A stretch of 36,574 nt of DNA from Pseudonocardiales bacterium (GCA_003244255.1 QHCD01000087.1:1-36574), one strand, 5' to 3'; shown: positions 7,577 through 16,417, counted from the first letter of the stretch. Program-made: numbers and translations. Notes: a model not told the origin generated them from the letters alone.

Positions 7577-7612
7577 TTGTTCAACTCGAACATGTGTTCG
7601 ATAATGGTGGGA
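7577..7612 (+). promoter_or_regulatory. SOS promoter of imuA'-imuB
   Basis: TTGTTC (7577-7582) as -35, a 17-nt spacer, and GATAAT (7600-7605) as -10 form a near-consensus vegetative promoter. Seven bases after the -10 begins the ATG at 7612, which predicts a leaderless mRNA. The LexA palindrome fills the spacer and touches the -10, so LexA binding should block RNA polymerase directly. Confidence 0.8.
7586..7601. promoter_or_regulatory. LexA (SOS) box, perfect palindrome
   Basis: TCGAACATGTGTTCGA is a perfect 16-bp palindrome matching the Gram-positive/actinobacterial LexA operator CGAAC-N4-GTTCG. It lies between the -35 and -10 of the imuA' promoter. Damage-induced LexA cleavage would release imuA'-imuB transcription. 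Confidence 0.93.
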
Positions 7613-8262
7613 TGTTTGAGGGGGCTCGCGCGCTGGCGCCGGTTGGCGAGGTCGTCCAGCGCCCCGTTCTGCAGCTGGTGCCCGAACTCGCGCGGCTGCT
7701 GCCGCCGACCGGGGCGCGCCGCGGCTCGACCATTGCCGTCACCGGGTCGACGTCGCTGCTGCTGGCGTTGCTCGCCGGACCTTCGGCCGGCGGCGCGTGG
7801 TGCGCGATCGTCGGCATGCCAGGCTTGGGGACGGCGGCCGCGGCCGAGGCAGGCATCGCGGTCGACCGGCTCGCGCTGGTCCCCTCCCCCGGCCGGCAGT
7901 GGGCCGAGACGGTTGCGGCCCTCATCGACGGCGTCGACGTCGTCGCGGCCTGCCCGCCCGCCCGGCTCGCGGCGGGCATGGCCCGGCGGCTGGCATCCCG
8001 CGCTCGCGAGCGGGGTGCGGTGCTCGTCCCGGTGGGTGCATGGGAGGGCGCCGAGCTGACCCTGACGGCGACCGGGGCCGATTGGGCCGGCCTCTCGTGG
8101 GGTGCCGGACGGCTGCGGAGCCGGCGGCTCGACGTGCGGGTGACCGGCCGCGGTGTCGCCGCGCGGCCGCGCATCGGCGTGGTGTGGTGGCCGCCGCCGC
8201 CCGCCGAACCAATGCCCGCCGAACCAATCCCCGCGCTGCCCGCGTTGGAGGCCGTGGGATGA
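7612..8262 (+). CDS. imuA': ImuA'-like mutasome protein
   Basis: A 216-residue RecA-like accessory protein of the actinobacterial mutasome. Family features are GSTIAVTGSTSLLLALLAG at about residues 38-56, GAWCAIVGMPGLG, AGIAVDRLALVPSPG, VAALIDGVDVV, and the LASRARERGAVLVPVGAW block that precedes a C-terminal R-rich section. ImuA' works with ImuB and DnaE2 in damage-induced mutagenesis across lesions. The reading frame extends upstream to 7564, but that would place the LexA box inside the gene; ATG 7612 sits at the predicted transcription start. Its TGA overlaps the imuB ATG (ATGA), so the two are translationally coupled. The tail has a duplicated PAEPMPAEPIP stretch of unknown meaning. Confidence 0.88.
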   Translation: MFEGARALAPVGEVVQRPVLQLVPELARLLPPTGARRGSTIAVTGSTSLLLALLAGPSAGGAWCAIVGMPGLGTAAAAEAGIAVDRLALVPSPGRQWAETVAALIDGVDVVAACPPARLAAGMARRLASRARERGAVLVPVGAWEGAELTLTATGADWAGLSWGAGRLRSRRLDVRVTGRGVAARPRIGVVWWPPPPAEPMPAEPIPALPALEAVG

Positions 8263-9899
8263 CCGCCCCGAGCCGGACGATCGCGCTGTGGTGCCCGGAC
8301 TGGCCGGTGACGGCGGCGATCCGGGCCGGCGAGGTCGCGGCCGATCCGGAGCTGCCGATCGGTATCTTCTGCGCGAATCGCGTCGTTGCCTGCTCGGCGG
8401 CGGCGCGAGCCGAAGGAGTCCGGCGGGATCTTCGGCGGCGCGAGGCGCAGGGCAGATGCCCCTCGCTCGTGGTCCTCGCGCACGATCCGGACCGGGACGC
8501 CCGGTTCTTCGAACCGGTGGTGGCGGCGGTCGAGTCGTCGGCTCCCGGCGTCGAAGTGGTGCGTCCCGGCATGGTCGCCGTCGGCGCCCGCGGACCGACC
8601 CGCTACTACGGCGGCGACGCAGCCACGGTCGCCCACCTGCGGGGGGAGATCCATCGCAGGTGCGACGTGCCCGCGCTGGCCGGAGTGGCCGACGGCCTGC
8701 TCGCCGCGCTGGTCGCAGCCCGGCAGTCCTACCAGTCCGGCAGCGGGGCACCCACCGTCGTCGCCCCAGGCAGATCGGCGGAATTCCTTGCCGGACAGTC
8801 GATCGAGGCCCTGCACCGATCCGAGCTCACCGACCTGCTGGGCCGGCTCGGCATCCGCACGCTCGGCGCGTTCGCGGCGCTGCCGGCTCACGACGTCGCC
8901 GACCGTTTCGGCGCCGACGGCGCCGACGCGCATCGTCTCGCCCGCGGGCTGGACCTCCGGCCGCTCGCCGCCCGGGCACCCGCACCCGAGCTGATCACCC
9001 GCACGATTTTCGACCCGCCGGTGCAGCGGGTCGACACCGCCGCGTTCGCGGCCAAGGCGCTTGCCGATGAGTTCCACGACCGGCTCACCGGCCGCGGTCT
9101 GGGTTGCCTGCGGCTCTCCATCGTCGCGCACACCAGCCGCGGTGACGAGCTGGTCCGGCTGTGGCGCCACGAAGGCACGCTGGGCGCCAAGGCGATCGCC
9201 GACCGGGTTCGCTGGCAACTCGACGGCTGGCTCACCGCCACCGCCGCAGCCAATCCGGAGGACAGCACCGACACCGACAGCGTGGACGGCATCGCCGATC
9301 TCGCCTTGGTGCCGGACCAGGTCGTGCCCTACGCCGGCGCGCAACTGCGGCTGTGGGACCGGGCTGCGGGCGCGGTCACCGACTGGCGTACCGAGACCGA
9401 AGCCGCCGAGCGGGCCGACCGTGCCCTCACCCGGGTACAGGGCCTGCTCGGCCCGGCGGGTGTGGTCACCGCCGTCTCCGACGGTGGCCGCGGACCGGCC
9501 GGGACGATGCGGCTGGTGCCGTGGGGCGACCCGCGCGTGCCCGCTCGCATCCCGGCCCGGGCCGGCGCCGATCGGGCGGGCGTCACCCCGCCCTGGCCGG
9601 GGCGGATTCCGCCGCCGTCACCTGCCACCGTACTTGCGCATCCGGCGTTGGCCGCGGTGACCGACCGGGACGGTCAGCCGATCGTGGTCGGCGGCCGGCT
9701 CACCCTCAGCGCGCCGCCGTCGCGGCTCGATGACGAGGTCATCCTCGCGTGGAGCGGACCGTGGCCGATCGACGAGCGGTGGTGGGACACCACGACCGCC
9801 CGGCGGTGCGCGCGGTTCCAGATGGTCACCGCCGACGGCACGGCGCGGCTGCTCGTGGTCGAAGGCGGCTACTGGTGGATCGAGGCCGTCTATGACTGA
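8259..9899 (+). CDS. imuB: ImuB, catalytically inactive Y-family polymerase-like mutasome hub
   Basis: A 546-residue protein. The N-terminus RTIALWCPDWPVTAA replaces the metal-binding DxD strand of Y-family polymerases, and the palm segment VVRPGMVAVGARGPTRYYGG lacks the SxDE acidic pair. It should therefore be polymerase-dead, as known for mycobacterial ImuB. A helix-hairpin-like segment (ELTDLLGRLGIRTLGAFAAL, about residues 190-210) and a little-finger region follow. QLRLWD at 362-367 matches the clamp-binding motif of mycobacterial ImuB (QLPLWG). The C-terminal half (TDRDGQPIVVGGRLTLSAPP ... WWIEAVYD) is the ImuB-specific tail that contacts partners. It acts as the adaptor between the beta clamp, ImuA' and DnaE2. 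The start overlaps the imuA' stop; the frame is open far upstream but only as shadow. Confidence 0.92.
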   Translation: MTAPSRTIALWCPDWPVTAAIRAGEVAADPELPIGIFCANRVVACSAAARAEGVRRDLRRREAQGRCPSLVVLAHDPDRDARFFEPVVAAVESSAPGVEVVRPGMVAVGARGPTRYYGGDAATVAHLRGEIHRRCDVPALAGVADGLLAALVAARQSYQSGSGAPTVVAPGRSAEFLAGQSIEALHRSELTDLLGRLGIRTLGAFAALPAHDVADRFGADGADAHRLARGLDLRPLAARAPAPELITRTIFDPPVQRVDTAAFAAKALADEFHDRLTGRGLGCLRLSIVAHTSRGDELVRLWRHEGTLGAKAIADRVRWQLDGWLTATAAANPEDSTDTDSVDGIADLALVPDQVVPYAGAQLRLWDRAAGAVTDWRTETEAAERADRALTRVQGLLGPAGVVTAVSDGGRGPAGTMRLVPWGDPRVPARIPARAGADRAGVTPPWPGRIPPPSPATVLAHPALAAVTDRDGQPIVVGGRLTLSAPPSRLDDEVILAWSGPWPIDERWWDTTTARRCARFQMVTADGTARLLVVEGGYWWIEAVYD

Positions 9900-9911
9900 A
9901 GTCCGGAGGGC

Positions 9912-10784
9912 TTATTCCGGAAGCACCACAGGAGCGAGCGCGAGCAAACCGCCGTCGACCGGCAGGCACGCCCCGCTGATGAAACTTGCTCGTTCGCTCG
10001 CCAGGAAGACGACCGCCTCGGCAACCTCGTGCGCCTGCGCGATCCGTCCGAGAGGATGCATGCGTGCCCATGACTCGAGCACAGCACGTGCTCCCGCTGG
10101 AGTTCCGTCGGAAAAGCGGTAGGCAGCGGCGCGAAGCATAGGGGTGTCCACAGAGCCCGGGCAGACAGCATTCGCGCGGATGCCGTGACGGGCCTCGTCG
10201 ACCGCAAGCGAGCGAACCAGAGCGTTCAGCCCCGCCTTGGAGGAGGCATAGGCAGCGACCGCGTTCTGTGACACGAACGCTTGCACCGAGGAGATGACGA
10301 CGATCGCGGCCGGACGGCGGGCGCGAAGGTGCGGCAACGCGTGTTTCACGGCCAGGAACACACCCCGCAGATTCACCGCGTGTACCCGATCCCACTCATC
10401 CGTGTCCGTCTCGGCAGCGTTGCCATAGCGTTGGATTCCAGCTGCGGTGACGAGAATATCGATGCCGCCGAATGTGGTAACGACGCGTTCCACGCCCCCC
10501 CGGATCGCGCCTTCGTCGGTCACGTCGACGACCATGCCGAGTGCTCGACCCTTCCGCTGCGCGACGGTGGCGGTGGCGGCGTCCATCTCGGCGGCGTCGA
10601 TGCCACACATCGCCACCGACGCACCGTGGTCCGCGAGCGCCCGTGCGGCTGCCTGGCCGATCCCTCCGGAGCCGCCGGTTATCAGCGCGATCTTGCCATC
10701 GAGATCCGTGCCGTCGGCCCAGGGGCGCCGTCCCTGCGGGTCGTTGACATCGGCGTGGGCCAGGTTGGATCTACCGATATCCAT
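9912..10784 (-). CDS. Short-chain dehydrogenase/reductase
   Basis: A 290-residue classical SDR. TGGSGGIG at 36-43 binds NAD(P), VTAAG stands in place of NNAG, ISSVQAF carries the catalytic Ser, and YASSK carries Tyr179 and Lys183. The C-terminus CLPVDGGLLAL is typical. ATG 10784 is chosen because GGAGG lies 6 nt upstream; a long upstream opening is shadow. It is the last gene on the strand of the sugar operon, 109 nt beyond the GH42 stop, so it may oxidise a sugar or polyol released by that pathway, which is inference from position. It is convergent with imuB, with only 12 nt between the stops. The roughly 30-residue N-terminal extension before the Rossmann strand is like that of some sugar-related SDRs. 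Confidence 0.88.
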   Translation of the reverse strand: MDIGRSNLAHADVNDPQGRRPWADGTDLDGKIALITGGSGGIGQAAARALADHGASVAMCGIDAAEMDAATATVAQRKGRALGMVVDVTDEGAIRGGVERVVTTFGGIDILVTAAGIQRYGNAAETDTDEWDRVHAVNLRGVFLAVKHALPHLRARRPAAIVVISSVQAFVSQNAVAAYASSKAGLNALVRSLAVDEARHGIRANAVCPGSVDTPMLRAAAYRFSDGTPAGARAVLESWARMHPLGRIAQAHEVAEAVVFLASERASFISGACLPVDGGLLALAPVVLPE

Positions 10785-10893
10785 CGCGTCCTCCTGTGCC
10801 ATCGACTCGGAATCTCGGCTCGCCGACCGGCGGGAACGAAGGCAATTCTTCCTGAGGCGTTCGCCATGAATGCAAACGACCCCGCCGACCGGC

Positions 10894-13056
10894 TCACGGT
10901 TGAGTTGACCTGTCGTGCCGACCTTGATGGATCCGCTCGTCCGGCGCGAGCCCGCGGCCCACGAGCAGGGCAATGCCCTCGGGTGCCAGCAGCGACACCT
11001 CGCCATTCCGGTCGACCTGAACGTCGGTGCCCGACCACAGATCGACGTATCCACCGGGCGGTGCGGTGATACGAACCGGCTGCCCGCGGCGCGCACCGAT
11101 CGCGGGGGCAAACACGCCGACGGCGTCGTCGGCCGCCCCACGGACCGGAAGCACCATCGTCTTGTCGGTAATGGGTCGAACCGGCAGAACGCCCCGATAG
11201 CTCCGGCTCAACAGCGCCCGCGCGAGCGGTCGCGACGCCGGATCGTGGGCGAGCGCGGGACCGAGGGCGCCGCTCACCAATACGACGGCGCCGTTCCCAG
11301 CGGGCCGTGTCCACGCGCACGGCACCGAACCAAGTTCGGGCAGCCTAAGCTCCGCGACTGCGGACCATGCGGGATCGGTGAAGTCGTATTCGGCAACGAC
11401 GAGCGGCAGCCGTCCGACGTACGCGCCGAATGCCGCGACCGGGAAGCCCGCTGGATCGGTATGCAGGCCTGTCGACCGGAATCCAAGTCGCTCGCTCAGA
11501 TGCCCGGGCCAGGGACGGTGTAGAGCCGCGTCGTGGTCCTTGTGGCCGCTCGTGCCGTCCAGCAGTAGCACGGCGCCGAGCTCGACCCGCCGCACCAGCT
11601 CGTCCGCGAGTTCTGCCTCCCACGCGGTCAGGTGGGAGACGACGAGCAGACGTGGGCTGTCCGACGCCGCGGCAAGTGTCGTGACGGGTGCCATCGCAGT
11701 CGGTACACCTAGCCGGAGCAGTTCCGCGGCAAGCAGCGCGGAGCCGTGTATTGCGTCGTTCTCGTCCCGTCCCGGCAGCGACGGCATCGCGAACCCGGTG
11801 ACCAGCTGTACCGCCTGTGAGGCCTCCGACGTCAGCACGAGCGCGTCTGCAGCGACGGGTTCCCACGAGCCGAGTCGATCGTCAAGCGCAGCGAGCGCGG
11901 ACGTCACCCGCCGGATCGCGCGGGCTCGGTCCCCGATCGAGTCGGCGTCGTCGAGTAGGCCCCAGTCGCCTGCCTCGAAGTCCTGTCGCCGCGTGTTCAT
12001 CGACCAGCCGGTCACCGACGCGGCACCGCCGAGCAGCGGTGCCAGGTACGCGGCGCTGATGTCCGCCTCGTCGACACTGAGCGGCATCCGCCCGGCGTAG
12101 TAGGTGTTGCCGAGCTGGAACTCCGTGAGCTCCACCGGTCTCCCCCTGGCTGCACTTCTCAGCAGCGTCGTCCCAGCCACGACAAGCGGCACATGTAGAT
12201 CGCGGGGAGCGAATGCGAGCTGCCACGGGGCGTGGAAACTCGCGCCCAGCACGTCGGTGATGTCGGCGAGGTCACTCAGGTCATAGCCGACGCTCGCGTT
12301 GTTCGCGAGGGTATCGGGCGGATTGATGCACAGCGGCGTTGTCGCATCCAGGGTACGCACGACGTCCTTGACCCAGCTGAGTTCGTGGTGCAGAACCTGT
12401 ACTCGAAGCCGCCAGTCGTCCAGCCAGGGCCGGTAGCTCTCCCAGACGTTGCCGCGCTGGCTCGGATGCGCGACGTCCTCGGCGAAGTCGACGTCGCCGA
12501 AGGAGCTGTATCCGGTGCGCCAGCGCTTGTTGAGCTCGTTGATGTCGGTGTACCGGTCGCGCAGCAGTTCGGTCCAGATGCGACGCTGCTCGTCGGTGCG
12601 GTTCTTGTTCGGCTGGCCGGGCGGCGACACATTGTTGAGGGGCTCGTTCCAGATGATCCACTGTTCCAGCGCCGTCCGCGAGCGATACCGGCCGACACAC
12701 GCCTCAAGGTATCGGCGCATGGCCGGTCGGTGGCCGGGATCCAGGGTCAATGTCGTCGAGTGCAGCAAGCTTGGCGTTTCGATGTGCCACGGCCCGCTGT
12801 TCGCCGTTAGCGTGGCCTTGATGCCGATGTCGTGTCTCTCGGCCGCATCGAACACGGCGTCGAATGGGCCGAACGTCCAGACGCCCGGCTCCGGCTCGAT
12901 CCACGGCCACAACAGGAAGATTCGGAGCAGCTCGAGTCCCGTCTCGGCAGCGCGCGCAACCAGGAAGTCCACCCGATCGCGATCGGCGTCCCGCTCGATC
13001 CAGAGCTGCGCGCCGACGCGTCGACGAATGGGTGGTGACGCGCCAGGCGACGTCAT
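10894..13056 (-). CDS. GH42 beta-galactosidase-like glycoside hydrolase
   Basis: A 720-residue clan GH-A enzyme. WIIWNEP places the acid/base at Glu138, and VELTEFQLGN the nucleophile at Glu312. These positions are almost those known for Thermus GH42 (141 and 312). The barrel is followed by a Rossmann-like middle domain (LLVVSHLTAWEAELADELVRR ... GAVLLLDGTSG) and a small beta C-terminal domain (GYVDLWSGTDV), the usual three-domain GH42 layout and length. No signal peptide is present, so the substrate is hydrolysed in the cytosol after ABC import. The cysteine cluster that binds zinc in some GH42 members is not visible. ATG 13056 overlaps the upstream permease stop (ATGA). The likely substrate is a short beta-galactoside, but related specificities are possible. 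Confidence 0.88.
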   Translation of the reverse strand: MTSPGASPPIRRRVGAQLWIERDADRDRVDFLVARAAETGLELLRIFLLWPWIEPEPGVWTFGPFDAVFDAAERHDIGIKATLTANSGPWHIETPSLLHSTTLTLDPGHRPAMRRYLEACVGRYRSRTALEQWIIWNEPLNNVSPPGQPNKNRTDEQRRIWTELLRDRYTDINELNKRWRTGYSSFGDVDFAEDVAHPSQRGNVWESYRPWLDDWRLRVQVLHHELSWVKDVVRTLDATTPLCINPPDTLANNASVGYDLSDLADITDVLGASFHAPWQLAFAPRDLHVPLVVAGTTLLRSAARGRPVELTEFQLGNTYYAGRMPLSVDEADISAAYLAPLLGGAASVTGWSMNTRRQDFEAGDWGLLDDADSIGDRARAIRRVTSALAALDDRLGSWEPVAADALVLTSEASQAVQLVTGFAMPSLPGRDENDAIHGSALLAAELLRLGVPTAMAPVTTLAAASDSPRLLVVSHLTAWEAELADELVRRVELGAVLLLDGTSGHKDHDAALHRPWPGHLSERLGFRSTGLHTDPAGFPVAAFGAYVGRLPLVVAEYDFTDPAWSAVAELRLPELGSVPCAWTRPAGNGAVVLVSGALGPALAHDPASRPLARALLSRSYRGVLPVRPITDKTMVLPVRGAADDAVGVFAPAIGARRGQPVRITAPPGGYVDLWSGTDVQVDRNGEVSLLAPEGIALLVGRGLAPDERIHQGRHDRSTQP

Positions 13057-13946
13057 CCTTTGATCGCTCCGGTAACCGTCGCCTGCAACAGATAACGGCG
13101 CGCGAATAGGTACAGCAGCACGGTCGGAACCATATAGAGAACGGCGGTCGCGGTCAGCAGCCCCCAGTCGACCTGGTTGAACGCCGAGAATGCCTGGAAG
13201 AGACCGATCGAGATCGGGTATCGATCGGGAGACTGCAGCAGCACCAACGGCGTTAGAAAGTCTCCCCAGATGTTGACGAAGGCAAACAGCGCGCCGGCAC
13301 CGATGCCCGGCCTGGACAGCGGGAAGACCACGTGCAACACGCCCGAGACTCGTGAGCACCCATCGATCCACGCGGCCTCCTCCAACCCTACCGGGATGGA
13401 GTCGAAGAATCCCTTCATCAGCCAGAGCAAGAGCGGGATCTGGTAGGCGGCCTCGACCAAGATGACGCCGACATAAGTGTTGTTGAGGTGGATGTCGATC
13501 ATGATGATGTACAGCGGGACGATCGTCGCCGTGGGTGGTACGACGCGGACCAGCAGGATCGCGAACATCAGGGTGCGCCGGCCAAAGAAGCGATAGCGCG
13601 ACAAAGCGTATCCACCGAACATGGACAGGAACAGCGCGACGACCGTGCCGCCGCCCGAGAGGACAAGGCTGTTGACCAGCAGCCGAGGTGTCGTCGGTTG
13701 GTCGAAGAACCGCAGGAAGTTGTGGAGCGTGAGGTGGGGTGCCCGCAGGTACAGCCCCGCCTTGCTGTCCACCGACCCCAGCAACACCCAGGCGAACGGG
13801 ACAACACAGAAGACCGCCAGAACGACGATGACCAGATAGGTCAGCGCGCGCCGGGTCAGGCCAGCAGCCCGATGACGCCGACCAGACCGATGACGCGGGG
13901 TCGCCACCGATCCGCGAGATGCCGCCAGGTGCTGATCGACGGCCAT
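13053..13946 (-). CDS. Carbohydrate ABC transporter permease (MalG type)
   Basis: A 297-residue inner-membrane permease with six predicted helices (first one LTYLVIVVLAVFCVVPFAWVL). The cytoplasmic EAA loop EEAAWIDGCSRVSGVLHVVFPLSRPG contacts the ATPase. The C-terminus (RRYLLQATVTGAIKG) is typical of the MalG/CUT1 family. ATG 13946 shares its A with the upstream malF-type stop (TGATG), and the stop overlaps the GH42 start, so the permeases and the enzyme are translationally linked. The substrate is the sugar bound by the lipoprotein at 14897-16246. No ATPase gene is present in the cluster; sharing a housekeeping MsmK-like ATPase is the usual solution in actinobacteria. Confidence 0.93.
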   Translation of the reverse strand: MAVDQHLAASRGSVATPRHRSGRRHRAAGLTRRALTYLVIVVLAVFCVVPFAWVLLGSVDSKAGLYLRAPHLTLHNFLRFFDQPTTPRLLVNSLVLSGGGTVVALFLSMFGGYALSRYRFFGRRTLMFAILLVRVVPPTATIVPLYIIMIDIHLNNTYVGVILVEAAYQIPLLLWLMKGFFDSIPVGLEEAAWIDGCSRVSGVLHVVFPLSRPGIGAGALFAFVNIWGDFLTPLVLLQSPDRYPISIGLFQAFSAFNQVDWGLLTATAVLYMVPTVLLYLFARRYLLQATVTGAIKG

Positions 13947-14884
13947 CAGACCTCCACCCTGGCGAGCCGGACGTAGGTCACCCCGAGCACCAGGACGATC
14001 CCGAGCAGGATCACCGATGCCGCGCTGCCCAGGCCGAGCTGGAAGAACCGGAACGAGTGCTGGTAGATGTAGATCGACGTGACCTGGGTCTGCTGACCGG
14101 GCCCACCCTGGGTCAGGAAGTAGACCAGTCCAAAAACGCTGCTCGTGGTAATGGTGGTCAGCAGTAGGAAGAGAAACACCGGACCGCGGATCAGCGGCAA
14201 CGTGACGTGTCGCAGCACCTGCCAGACGCCGGCACCGTCGATGCGCGCTGCCTCCAGCACCTCGCGCGAGATGCCTTCGATTGCGGCCTGAAACATGATC
14301 ATTGCGAAGGCAATGCCGCGCCAGGTGTTGACGATGATGATCGCCGCCATCGGATAGCGCTGCAGCCAGGACACCGGATCGACGCCGACGGTGGCGAATC
14401 CGCGGTTGAGAGTCCCCAACGTTCCGGGCGCCAGCATGCTGGCCCACGCCAGGGACGCCACGACCTCCGGCACAACCATGGGTAGCAGGATGGCGCCGCC
14501 GAAAACGCCCTTGAGCCGGATACCGGTCTGGGTCAGCAGCAGAGCCGCGAGCAGACCCAGCAGAAACTGTCCGAGAATTGCCGAAAAGACGATGAACTCG
14601 GCCGTCAGCCGGAGCGAGTGCCCGAAGTCTCCGGACGTGAGGAGCTGGCGATAGTTCGCCAGGCCGACGAACTTGGGCGTCTGCGCACCGAACCCGGTGA
14701 GCGTCTTGTTGGTCAGGCTGAGCCAGAGCGCGTACCCGACCGGTGCGACGACGAAGGCCGCGACCAGTACCAGCGCGGGCCCGAGCAAGGCCGCCACCAT
14801 CGGCGTCTGCCCCGGCGTGCCGATGCCGCGCCGCGCACCATGCCGAGCACGAGCCTCGCTAACCCGGCGCGGACGAGATGTCAC
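13946..14884 (-). CDS. Carbohydrate ABC transporter permease (MalF type)
   Basis: A 312-residue permease. After a basic N-terminus, the first helix is AALLGPALVLVAAFVVAPVGYALWLSL. Five more helices follow, with the EAA loop SREVLEAARIDGAGVWQVLRHVTLPLIRG. FVGLANYRQLL before helix 2 is characteristic of CUT1 MalF-like subunits. It partners the MalG-type protein in sugar uptake. The start is GTG 14884; no strong ribosome-binding site is visible, and translation is probably helped by the upstream gene, whose stop lies 12 nt away. Confidence 0.93.
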   Translation of the reverse strand: MTSRPRRVSEARARHGARRGIGTPGQTPMVAALLGPALVLVAAFVVAPVGYALWLSLTNKTLTGFGAQTPKFVGLANYRQLLTSGDFGHSLRLTAEFIVFSAILGQFLLGLLAALLLTQTGIRLKGVFGGAILLPMVVPEVVASLAWASMLAPGTLGTLNRGFATVGVDPVSWLQRYPMAAIIIVNTWRGIAFAMIMFQAAIEGISREVLEAARIDGAGVWQVLRHVTLPLIRGPVFLFLLLTTITTSSVFGLVYFLTQGGPGQQTQVTSIYIYQHSFRFFQLGLGSAASVILLGIVLVLGVTYVRLARVEV

Positions 14885-14896
14885 GACGGGCGCCGG

Positions 14897-16246
14897 TTAG
14901 GAGCCGCCCTCGACCTGATCGGGTCCAAGCAGCTCGCCGACACTCTTGGCGAACGCCGTGGCGGCGGACGGGCCGTCTGACTTGCCGGTCAGGATCGCCT
15001 CGGTTGCCTGGCCGACCGCCTGTGAGATCTGGTCCTGGCCTGGACGCGGCGGGAAGCTCCTGCTGGTCGCGAACTGCTTCTCCGTGGCGACGAGGTAGGG
15101 CTGCGCGCTGTAGGGCGCGATCTGCTCGATCCCGCTGCGCGGGGCAGCCGCGCCGACGGCGACCAGCTGCTGCGCCATCGCCGATCCGCTGCTGAGCCAC
15201 TTCGCCAGCTCGACCGCCTGGTCGGGATACTTGGTCTTGGCGGTGACCTCGTACTCGAACCCGACCGAACTCACCGCGTACGGCTGTCCACCGTCGAGGG
15301 CGGGGTAGCCCCAGGTACGAACCTTCTGGAACAGGCCGGGTATCGGTGCCGATCCCTGCGGACCCCAGTCGTAGCGCCATCCCCAGGTTCCTTGCGCCGC
15401 GACCGGCAGGACGCCCTTGGGGAAGTCAACGTACTTCGTCGGCTGCCACGGCTCCGGGTTCAGCAATGCCTGCACCGGCAGGATGTTCGCCTTCACCAGC
15501 TCGGCGTAGAGGCCGAACGTCTGGGTCAGGCCGGGGCTCTTCACGATCCACTTCTTGTCGTTCGGGTTGTAGAACTGGCTGCTCGCTCCCAGCATGACGT
15601 TGAGAAAGCCCTCGCCGAACGTGCCATCGCCCCACGCCGTTCCTGCGGGCAGCACCATTGCCGGCTTCCCCGTCTTGGCATGGATCTGTTCCAGGCGCGC
15701 GAGCAGCTCCGGCCACGACTTTGGCTGCGCCGTCGACACCCCGAGCCGCTGCAGGACATCTGCCCGGTAGAAGATGCTCTGCGTATTCGCCTCGTGCGGC
15801 AGGCTGTAGATCTTGCCGTCGGGCTGGACGATCTGCTTGCGCACTTGCGGGAAGAACGTCTGCCAGTCCGACCACTTGGTCAGGTATGAACTCAGGTCCA
15901 GGAGGTACCCCGCCCCGGCGAAGCCGGGGATGTACGTCGCGCCGTAGTCGGTGACGTCCGGCGCGTCACCGGCGTTGTACTCCTGAGTGATCTTCGTCTT
16001 GAACTGATCATCGGGCAGGATGTCCCTGATCAGCTTGACGTGGACCGTCTTGCCCTTCGCGGCCATCGCCGCCTCGAACTTCGGCAACAACGCCGCCACG
16101 GCGTCGGCGCGCGGCTTCTGATACTCCAGCAGGGTCAGGGTCACCGGACCGTTGGCGCTCGACGACCCGCCGCCGCCACACGCTGTGACGCCGGCGGCCA
16201 CGGCGAGAAGCACGCCGAAGACGGTCAAGTCATGTCGCCTGCGCAT
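14897..16246 (-). CDS. Sugar ABC transporter substrate-binding lipoprotein
   Basis: A 449-residue family-1 extracellular solute-binding protein. The signal peptide MRRRHDLTVFGVLLAVAAG ends in lipobox VTAC, followed by a Gly/Ser linker. VTLTLLEYQ opens the first lobe. NAGDAPDVTDYGATYIPGFA and LPHEANTQSIFYRADVLQRLG are hinge and pocket regions typical of CUT1 binding proteins, and KYPDQAVELAKWLSSG lies in the last lobe. ATG 16246 has GGAGG 6 nt upstream. It heads the leftward operon (binding protein, two permeases, GH42, probably the SDR) and faces the divergent ROK and LacI genes across 184 nt. The ligand is presumably a beta-linked di- or oligosaccharide, inferred only from the GH42 neighbour. 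Confidence 0.93.
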   Translation of the reverse strand: MRRRHDLTVFGVLLAVAAGVTACGGGGSSSANGPVTLTLLEYQKPRADAVAALLPKFEAAMAAKGKTVHVKLIRDILPDDQFKTKITQEYNAGDAPDVTDYGATYIPGFAGAGYLLDLSSYLTKWSDWQTFFPQVRKQIVQPDGKIYSLPHEANTQSIFYRADVLQRLGVSTAQPKSWPELLARLEQIHAKTGKPAMVLPAGTAWGDGTFGEGFLNVMLGASSQFYNPNDKKWIVKSPGLTQTFGLYAELVKANILPVQALLNPEPWQPTKYVDFPKGVLPVAAQGTWGWRYDWGPQGSAPIPGLFQKVRTWGYPALDGGQPYAVSSVGFEYEVTAKTKYPDQAVELAKWLSSGSAMAQQLVAVGAAAPRSGIEQIAPYSAQPYLVATEKQFATSRSFPPRPGQDQISQAVGQATEAILTGKSDGPSAATAFAKSVGELLGPDQVEGGS

Positions 16247-16347
16247 CGTTGCCTCCTGGCGCTACCGGCCGCTGTCAGCGGCAGCCGCGGCCGCTCTGCG
16301 CGCGCCCTGGCGCCTTCACAAGCGCACCGCAACTGCATCGCCTGCCA

Positions 16348-16361
16348 TGTTAACGATAATA
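16348..16361. promoter_or_regulatory. Candidate LacI-family operator
   Basis: TGTTAACGATAATA has the central CG flanked by TTA/TAA that marks many LacI-family operators, with 4 of 6 positions per half-site symmetric. It is an AT-rich island in an otherwise GC-rich gap, about 100 nt upstream of the binding-protein gene and 70 nt upstream of the ROK gene, where the LacI-type protein at 17442 would be expected to act. No experimental support is implied. Confidence 0.45.
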
Positions 16362-16382
16362 CTGCCGGGCACAACCCATCGG

Positions 16383-16400
16383 ATCCGAAGCCTTTCGGAT
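16383..16400. promoter_or_regulatory. Inverted repeat ATCCGAA-N4-TTCGGAT in the divergent promoter region
   Basis: A perfect 7-bp dyad with a 4-nt centre in the gap between the binding-protein and ROK genes, partly covering the position of a -35 box for the ROK promoter. It is a second candidate regulator site. Confidence 0.35.
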
Positions 16401-16417
16401 TGGCCGGCTGGCGCGCC

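Noticed and set aside
7564..7611. Longer imuA' beginning at ATG/TTG-like codon 7564
   Set aside because: It would contain the LexA box and promoter; ATG 7612 fits the transcription start.
8207..8232. CCCGCCGAACCAATG/CCCGCCGAACCAATC repeat as a mobile or regulatory repeat
   Set aside because: It is a simple duplication inside the imuA' coding tail giving PAEPMPAEPIP.
8259..9899. ImuB as an active lesion-bypass polymerase
   Set aside because: Both acidic catalytic positions of the Y-family are missing, as in known ImuB adaptors.
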